Assembly (NCBI RefSeq): GCF_036323735.1
Contig: NC_086034.1
Span: 72,841,939-72,905,938 of the forward strand
DNA: 64,000 nucleotides
Direction: 5' to 3'
Source: Rattus norvegicus
Lineage: Eukaryota; Chordata; Mammalia; Rodentia; Muridae
Shown here piece by piece: positions 57,000 to 64,000 of the stretch. The position numbers and the translations under genes were made by a program. The notes beneath the pieces were generated by a model. The model was not told the DNA's origin, did not search any database, and worked only from the letters and a program-made list of their open reading frames with translations. Within the stretch, counting starts at the first letter, position 1. Each line of letters opens with the position of its first letter.

Positions 57000-57755
57000 A
57001 CAAGGGACCACATCCAAAGACCTTCCAGGTCTATGTGATCTGGCTGGAATGCAGACATGCCGTAGATTACAGTATGATACATGCCTGCCCTTAGCACACG
57101 CCTTTAATCCCTAACAGTGAAGGTAAGGCTGGTTTGTAGAAGGAAGCAGCCACGTTTGAAGGTGTCATCTATCTGAGGGGCAGACAAAATGACGAATCAG
57201 AGAAAGATTCGACGGAATGAGTCAGAGATAGGATACGCCCAACTCTCACGAGAACGGCACAGGAAGGAGAGGCTACTTTCAAGCAGCACACGGAGAGATG
57301 TGTGGTATGTGGTGTGTCAGTGGCAGTTTTACTGGACAGTTGTCCTACTGAGAAAGCTTCCAGAGAGAACAAACTAGACACAGGTGAAGACAGAATGAGT
57401 CAGAGAACGGGAAGGAGCCGGAAGATCAGAGCGGATTGCCACAGTTAGTAGAAGGCCAAGCCAAGCAATTCAGGGAGAAGCTGAGAGAAGCCAGGCTGAC
57501 TCGGTTGTCTTGGAAAATTAAGACTATACGGAGATAGATGCTTCCAGCCCTAGGCCTAGGGAGAGGTAGAACAGAGACAGAAGCACTTAGCACTCAGAAA
57601 GCAGAGTGGGCGTGGTTCGCACCTCATCCCGTCAGCTGAGAGAATAAAAGTGAAATTTACACTTGATGGTTTCTAGCTTATTTTTTATTATTACTTCACA
57701 CTGCTTAGACTGTAATTTAAAAAAAAAAACAAAACAGAAAACAAAACAAAAACCT
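57000..57755. other. Kcnu1 intron, SINE-like start then purine-rich DNA
   Basis: CACGCCTTTAATCCCTAACA at about 57098 looks like the start of a degraded B1-like SINE, followed by AG-rich sequence to 57660. Nothing coding. Confidence 0.4.
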
Positions 57756-57757
57756 GG

Positions 57758-57862
57758 TAGCCGGGCATGGTGATGTACATCCCAGCAATTGGGAGGCAGA
57801 GGCAGGCAGATCTACGAATTCCAAAATGGCTAGGGATACACAGAGAACCCTTATCTGGAAAA
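57758..57862 (+). mobile_element. B1 SINE
   Basis: GTAGCCGGGCATGGTGATGT, GGGAGGCAGAGGCAGGCAGA and GGCTAGGGATACACAGAGAA. Confidence 0.92.
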
Positions 57863-58406
57863 AAGGCAAACAAACAAAGACACGAAAATCCCTCTCATAT
57901 GACACTGAGGGGACTAAGGTGATGACTGACATGTCTGAAGGTAACCAGTCATGGGAAAACACTCACGGTTTTTAAGAGATCAAAATGAGAAGCAAAGTTT
58001 CCTTTGCCTTTGAAACTCTCTAGAGTCACGGGTAAACACTGACTAATCTGTCGCTTACCGGGAACTAATTGCTGGTTCCTCCTTTGAGATGTGTGATGGC
58101 ACAGAAGCACATCTCAAACATTCCTCCTCTCCAGGAGAAGGTTTTGGTCTGACGGGCAAATATGGAGGAAGATGGGCTTATTTGATTAAATGTCGAATCT
58201 TTCTCCCTTCTTTCCTGGGAACTAAGCAAGTGCGTTCCAGGTTCCAGGGCGTATGATTTGGAAACTATGTGGTCTGTGCGTCTTTTCACTTTCACATGCA
58301 CTGAATAAAGCAGGATTCACTATCCAATCTTTTGTTTCCTCACCATTTTAACTGAATGCTTCGTTTTGTTTTAGTACTTAAGAGATAATAAAAAAATATT
58401 CCTCAC

Positions 58407-58577
58407 CAAACTTCCAAGGGTGAAGAAGACGATGAAAATCCGTCCCAGGGAAGTCTTGGCCACCACATCCCCAAAGCCAACAGTTGACATTGTTGCCGTC
58501 ACCAGATAAATGGACTCGAAGTATGACATCGTCTGCGAGTTTCTACCATTGAGCCAGGGGTCACCAGAATTTTCTAC
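58407..58577 (-). CDS. Kcnu1: Kcnu1 exon: pore loop and start of S6
   Basis: 171 nt, 57 codons, phase 0 at both ends. Starts VENSGDPW and contains MSTVGFGDVVAKTSLGR followed by the hydrophobic IFIVFFTLGSL of S6. The GFG triplet is the K+ selectivity filter; Slo1 has GYG here. Acceptor ...GGACAG|GTAGAA, donor AGTTTG|GTGAGG. This is the most 5' exon found; the S5 exon that should precede it is not visible up to 64000. Confidence 0.97.
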
Positions 58578-59460
58578 CTGTCCAAAGAGAGATGGCAAGG
58601 GAAAGGTCTGTGAATAGAAGACAAGGGAAGAAGGCAAACAGTGCATCAATGTCCCCCGATTCAATCCGAAGGCAAGAGCAAATGACTGGGGCTGCTGAGA
58701 GAGCTCTAGGATTTCCAGTGGGGACCAGAACGCCACATTCCCACTATCTTGATTAGCATTGACCTCTGCTGGAGGCGTGGAGCATGCACCCAGATTTGGA
58801 AAACCCTACAGAGCGGGTGCTTCCTGCTGCTCTGAAGGCCCTAGAACTATATCCTGGAGCCAGCAACCGCCCTCCATTTTCAGAAGACAGGAAAAGCTAG
58901 TGTGGAAGTGAGCGCAAGCACATGACCTTGGCGTCTAAGGACCAATAAACTTTCCAAATGGATTTGAACAAGGTGATGGTACCATCTTGTGGGACAGAAT
59001 CCCACACAGAATAAAAGGAGAAGCCAAGCGAAGCACAAGCACTCATGTCTTGTAGCGTCCTTACTGAGGGCAATACAACCCTGCTGCCTCACTCTTCATG
59101 GCGTCCTCACCATCGGACCATATCCTTAAATAGGAGCCAAGACAAACCTTCCTTACATGGACTTTGTCAACTATTTCACCATGACAACAAGAAAAGTGAT
59201 TACATACGCACAAACTTCTGTTTGTATCCTCATACTAATACATAATTTACAGGTACATATTTATATTTAATATAGATTTATATGTAATGTATCTATTTAA
59301 ACATGCAAATTTATAACACAGATTTATATTTAACTGCCTTTTGTCCCTCTTTATGGACAAAATAGCTTATGTATTTCCATTTCTATTAACAGAGACGACT
59401 AAATATTGATAATTATCTGAGGAAATTAAATTTCTGCTTTCCAGTTGAGAACAGGAATGG
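58578..59460. other. Kcnu1 intron 5' of the pore exon
   Basis: No S5 exon recognised on the minus strand. Unique-looking sequence, then AT-rich to 59400. Confidence 0.5.
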
Positions 59461-59462
59461 AG

Positions 59463-59670
59463 GGGGCTGGAGAGTTCAGTGGTTAGGAGCACTTGTTGCT
59501 CTTCCAGAGGCGCAGGTCACAAACACGGAGGCTCACAACTATCTTTAACTCCAGTTCCAGGGGACCTGACACCATCTTCTGCTTATGTGATGTATGCCAT
59601 ACATGTATGTAAAGCACTGTACATTAAAAAAGAAAGAAATCATAATAAAGTTAAATTAAATTTAAAAAAT
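59463..59670 (+). mobile_element. B3 SINE
   Basis: GGGGCTGGAGAGTTCAGTGG, GCACTTGTTGCTCTTCCAGA and AACTCCAGTTCCAGGGGACC with an A-rich tail. Confidence 0.85.
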
Positions 59671-59954
59671 AAAGAAGTCAGAAATAAATGTAAAGGACTG
59701 GAATGCAGAGTAGAGCTAACGTCACTTCTCCAGTACTTGGTCACTTTTTATAAGTGGTGTGCCAAGCGTCAGCCATTTCCTAAATTTGCTGAGTTTATTA
59801 AGTGCAAGTCTTGAGCACTGGCAACACAGGGTGTCATGTAGCTCAGGATGACTCCAAACTCCCGACATAGGCAAGGATGACGTTGAATTTTTGCTCCTCC
59901 TGTCTCTACCTTCAAAGCACTAGGATTACAAACATGTGCCACTACACAGAGTAC

Positions 59955-60195
59955 ACCATGTATATGTATATGTGTATGTATTATGTGTGTGTGCATGTGT
60001 ATGTATTAGGTGCATGTGTATCTGCATGTGTATATGCATGTGTTATGTGCATGTGTATGTGTCATGTGCATGTGTGTTATATGCATGTGTATGTTTATGT
60101 GTTAGTGTGTTATGTGTATGTATATGTGTTATGTGTATGTTATGTGTATGTGTTGTGTGTGTAAGTGTTATGTATATGTGCATGTGTATGTATAT
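59955..60195. repeat. Degenerate (TG)/(TATG) repeat
   Basis: ATGTATATGTATATGTGTAT and many ATGTGTATGTGTTATGTGCA-like phrases. Open frames rich in Cys, Val and Tyr across it are low-complexity artefacts. Confidence 0.93.
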
Positions 60196-60286
60196 ATGGT
60201 GCTGGGAATTGAACACAGAGCTTTGTGAATGCTAGGCAAGTACTCAATCAACCGACCTGACAGCCTGAGCTCTGGGTCCTCACCAG

Positions 60287-63200
60287 TTTTTTTTGTTTTT
60301 TGTTTTTTTTTTTATTAACTTGAGTATTTCTTATATACATTTCGAGTGTTATTCCCTTTCCCGGTTTCCGGGCAAACAACCCCCCCCTTCTTTATGGGTG
60401 CTCCCCTACCCATCCTCCCCCCATTGCCACCCTCCCCCCAACAATCTAGTTCACTGGGGGTTCAGTCTTAGCAGGACCCAGGGCTTCCCCTTCCACTGGT
60501 GCTCTTACTAGGATATTCACTGCTACCTATGAGGTCAGAGTCCAGGGTCAGTCCATGTATAGTCTTTAGGTAGTGGCTTAGTCCCTGGAAGCTCTGGTTG
60601 CTTGACATTGTTGTATATATGGGGTCTCGAGCCCCTTCAAGCTCTTCCAGTTCTTTCTCTGATTCCTTCAACGGGGGTCCTATTCTCAGTTCAGTGGTTT
60701 GCTGCTGGCATTCGCCTCTGTGTTTGCTGTATTCTGGCTGTCTCTCTCAGGAGCGATCTACATCCGGCTCCTGTTGGCCTCCACTTCTTTGCCTCATCCA
60801 TCTTGTCTAATTGGATGGCTGCATAACTATGGGCCACATGTGGGGCAGGCTCTGAATGGGTGTTCCTTCTGTGTTTGTTTTAATCTTTGCCTCTCTATTC
60901 CCTGCCAAGGGTATTCTTGTTCCCCTTTTAAAGGAGTGAGGCATTCACATTTTGATCATCCGTCTTGAGTTTCATTTGGTCTGGGCATCTAGGGTAATTC
61001 AAGCATTTGGGCTAATAGCCACTTATCAATGAGTGCATACCATGTGTGTTTTTCTGTGATTGGGTTACCTCACTCAGGATGATATTTTCCAGTTCCAACC
61101 ATTTACCTACGAATTTCATAAAGTCATTGTTTTTGATAGCTGAGTAATATTCCATTGTGTAGATGTACCACATTTTCTGTATCCATTCCTCTGTTGAAGG
61201 GCATCTGGGTTCTTTCCAGCTTCTGGCTATTATAAATAAGGCTGTGATGAACATAGTGGAGCATGTGTCTTTTTTATATGTTGGGGCATCTTTTGGGTAT
61301 ATGCCCAAGAGAGGTATAGCTGTATCCTCAGGCAGATCAATGTCCAATTTTCTGAGGAACCTCAAGACTGATTTCCAGAATGGTTGTACCAGTCTGCAAT
61401 CCCACCAACAATGGAGGAGTGTTCCTCTTTCTCCGCATCCTCGCCAGCATTTGCTGTCACCTGAGTTTTTGATCTTAGCCATTCTCACTGGTGTGAGGTG
61501 AAATCTCAGTGTTGTTTTGATGTGCATTTCCCTTATGACTAAAGATGTTGAACATTTCTTTAAGTGTTTCTCAGCCATTTGGCATTCCGCAGCTGTGAAT
61601 TCTTTGTTTAGCTCTGAACCCCATTTTTTAATAGGGTTATTTGTCTCCCTGCGGTCTAACTTCTTGAGTTCTTTGTATATTTTGGATATAAGGCCTCTAT
61701 CTGTTGTAGGATTGGTAAAGATCTTTTCCCAATCTGTTGGTTGCCGTTTTGTCCTAACCACAGTGTCCTTTGCCTTACAGAAGCTTTGCAGTTTTATGAG
61801 ATCCCATTTGTCGATTCTTGATCTTAGAGCATAAGCCATTGGTATTTTGTTCAGGAAATTTTTTCCAGTGCCCATGTGTTCCAGATGCTGCCCTAGTTTT
61901 TCTTCTATTAGTTTGAGTGTGTCTGGTTTGATGTGGACGTCCTTGATCCACTTGGATGTAAGCTTTGTACAAGGTGATAAGCATGGATCGATCTGCATTC
62001 TTCTACATGTTGACCTCCAGTTGAACCAGCACCATTTGCTGAAAATGCGATCTTTTTTCCATTTGATGGTTTTGGCTCCTTTGTCAAAAATCAAGTGCCC
62101 ATAGGTGTGTGGGTTCATTTCTGAGTCTTCAATTCTGTTCCATTGGTCTATCTGTCTGTCTCTGTACCAATACCATGCAGTTTGTATCACTATTGCTCTG
62201 TAATACTGCTTGAGTTCAGGGATAGTGATTCCCCCTGAAGTCCTTTTATTGTTGAGGATAGTTTTAGCTATCCTGGGTTTTTTGTTATTCCAGATAAATT
62301 TGCAAATTGTTCTGTCTAACTCTTTGAAGAATTGGATTGGTATTTTGATGGGGATTGCATTGAATCTGTAGATCGCTTTTGGTAAAATGGCCATTTTTAC
62401 TATATTAATCCTGCCAATCCATGAGCATGGGAGATCTTTCCATCTTCTGAGGTCTTCTTCAATTTCTTTCTTCAGAGTCTTGAAGTTCTTATTGTACAAA
62501 TCTTTTACTTGCTTGGATAAAGTCACACCGAGGTACTTTATATTATTTGGGTCTATTATGAAGGGTGTCGTTTCCCTAATTTCTTTCTCGGCTTATTTCT
62601 CTTTTGTGTAGAGGAAGGCTACTGATTTCTTTGAGTTAATTTTATACCCAGCCACTTTGCTGAAGTTGTTTATCAGCTTTAGTAGTTCTCTGGTGGAACT
62701 TTTGGGATCATTTAAATATACTACCATATCATCTGCAAATAGTGATATTTTGACTTCTTCTTTTCCGATCTGTATCCCCTTGACCTCCTTTTGTTGTCTG
62801 ATTGCTCTGGCTAGAACTTCAATAACTATATTGAATAAGTAGGGAGAGAGTGGGCAGCCTTGTCTAGTCCCTGATTTTAGTGGGATTGCTTCAAGTTTCT
62901 CTCCATTTAGTTTAATGTTAGCAACTTGTTTGCTGTATATGGCTTTTACTATGTTTAGGTATGGGCCTTGAATTCCTACTCTTTCCAGGACTTTTATCAT
63001 GAAGGGGTGTTGAATTTTGTCAAATGCTTTCTCAGCATATAATGAAATGATCATGTGGTTTTGTTCTTTCAGTTTGTTTATATAATGGATCACGTTGATG
63101 GTTTTCCGTATATTAAACCATCCCTGCATGCCTGGGATGAAGCCTACTTGATCATGGTGGATGATTGTTTTGATGTGCTCTTGGATTCGGTTTGCCAGAA

Positions 63201-64000
63201 TTTTATTGAGTATTTTTGCGTCAATATTCATAAGGGAAATTGGTCTGAAGTTCTCTTTCTTTGTTGTGTCTTTGTGTGGCTTAGGTATAAGAGTAATTGT
63301 GGCTTCATAGAAGGAATTCGGTAGTGCTCCATCTGTTTCTATTTTGTGGAATAGTTTGGATAATATTTGTATGAGGTCTTCTATGAAGGTCTGATAGAAT
63401 TCTGCACTAAACCCGTCTGGACCTGGGCTCTTTCTGGTTGGGAGACCTTCAATGACTGCGTCTATTTCTTTAGGAGTTATGGGATTGTTTAACTGGTTTA
63501 TCTGTTCCTGATTTAACTTCGGTACCTGGTATCTGTCTAGGAAATTGTCCATTTCCTGCAGATTTTCAAGTTTTGTTGAATATAGGCTTTTATAGTAAGA
63601 TCTGATGATTTTTTGAATTTCTTCTGAATCTGTAGTTATGTCTCCCTTTTCATTTCTGATTTTGTTAATTTGGACACACTCTCTGTGTCCTCTCGTTAGT
63701 CTGGCTAAGGGTTTAATCTATCTTGTTGATTTTCTCAAAGAACCAACTTTTGGTTCTGTTGATTCTTTCTATGGTCCTTTTTGTTTCTACTTGGTTGATT
63801 TCAGCTCTGAGTTTGATTATTTCCTGCCTTCTACTCCTCCTGGGTGTATTTGCTTCTTTTTGTTCTAGAGCTTTTAGGTGTGCTGTCAAGCTGCTGACAT
63901 ATGCTCTTTCCTGTTTCTTTCTGCAGGCACTCAGCGCTATGAGTTTTCCTCTTAGCACGGCTTTCATTGTGTCCCATAAGTTTGGGTATGTTGTACCTTC
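60287..64000 (-). mobile_element. Rat L1, 3' part, damaged ORF2, runs off the window
   Basis: 3' poly(A) appears as the T-run at 60287-60315; then the 3' UTR (60320-61000) and ORF2 from 61012 to beyond 64000. Reverse transcriptase motifs: KSPGPDGFSAEFYQ, FRPISLMNID, RQGCPLSPYLFNIV and FADD. The C-terminal Cys/His segment (CWRGCGERGTLLHCWWDC) is present. Breaks: TAA in frame at 62593-62595, one extra base near 63713-63720 that changes frame, and Tyr in place of the motif-A catalytic Asp (codon at 63037-63039). It cannot encode an active RT as it stands. 5' UTR and ORF1 lie outside. Confidence 0.97.

Noticed and set aside
59877..60235. Cys/Val/Tyr-rich frames as a possible cysteine-rich peptide
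   Set aside because: Pure translation of a degenerate TG/TATG repeat.
60287..64000. The L1 as a source of a working reverse transcriptase
   Set aside because: A nonsense codon, a frameshift and loss of the motif-A Asp are all visible.

Overview
This is eukaryotic genomic DNA from a rat (Rattus). The evidence is the density of ID SINEs (BC1-derived, tRNA-Ala-like, the hallmark high-copy rat repeat), many with near-perfect target-site duplications (TSDs), together with B1, B2 and B3 SINEs, rat-type L1 and URR1 hAT elements. There are no operons, ribosome binding sites, CRISPR arrays or phage genes. Nearly all longer open frames are chance, minisatellite or transposon frames.

One host gene runs through the window on the minus strand: the 3' three quarters of Kcnu1 (Slo3), the sperm-specific, pH- and voltage-gated K+ channel. 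I placed 20 coding exons by translating both strands, matching the Slo1/Slo3 architecture and requiring splice sites and phase to agree. They run from the pore-loop exon (58407-58577) to the terminal exon (2774-3080). Together they give 2,610 nt, that is 869 codons plus a stop in one frame: pore helix and GFG filter, end of S6, RCK1, a linker, RCK2 and the C-terminal tail. The exons for S0-S5 are not seen and should lie beyond 64000. Introns fill the rest. Two splice sites are unusual: the penultimate exon has GG where a GT donor is expected, and the donor of the 42718-42830 exon is duplicated in tandem.

Layout. 1-2700: downstream of Kcnu1, a long dispersed repeat and an L1 3' end. 2774-6583: last two exons, with a 1 kb CT-rich minisatellite and a 64-bp duplication in the last intron. 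6584-26232: introns and seven exons with ID, B1, B3 and microsatellites. 26360-30050: a broken L1 and GC-rich, probably L1-derived DNA. 30290-42830: further exons, ID/B2/URR1 elements and a four-layer nested insertion near 37.1-37.9 kb. 46517-50832: four exons and an inverted duplication interrupted by SINEs. 51-57 kb: SINE-rich intron. 60287-64000: a minus-strand L1 with a damaged ORF2.

The most unusual object is at 54664-54997. It is an 18-bp TSD enclosing about 2.84 head-to-tail copies of a 105-bp unit that translates as an internal segment of ribosomal protein eL22-like 1 (Rpl22l1). It has no start, no stop, no poly(A) and nothing from outside the unit. That circularly permuted structure is what reverse transcription of a single-exon circular RNA, or of an exon-repeated RNA, would leave.
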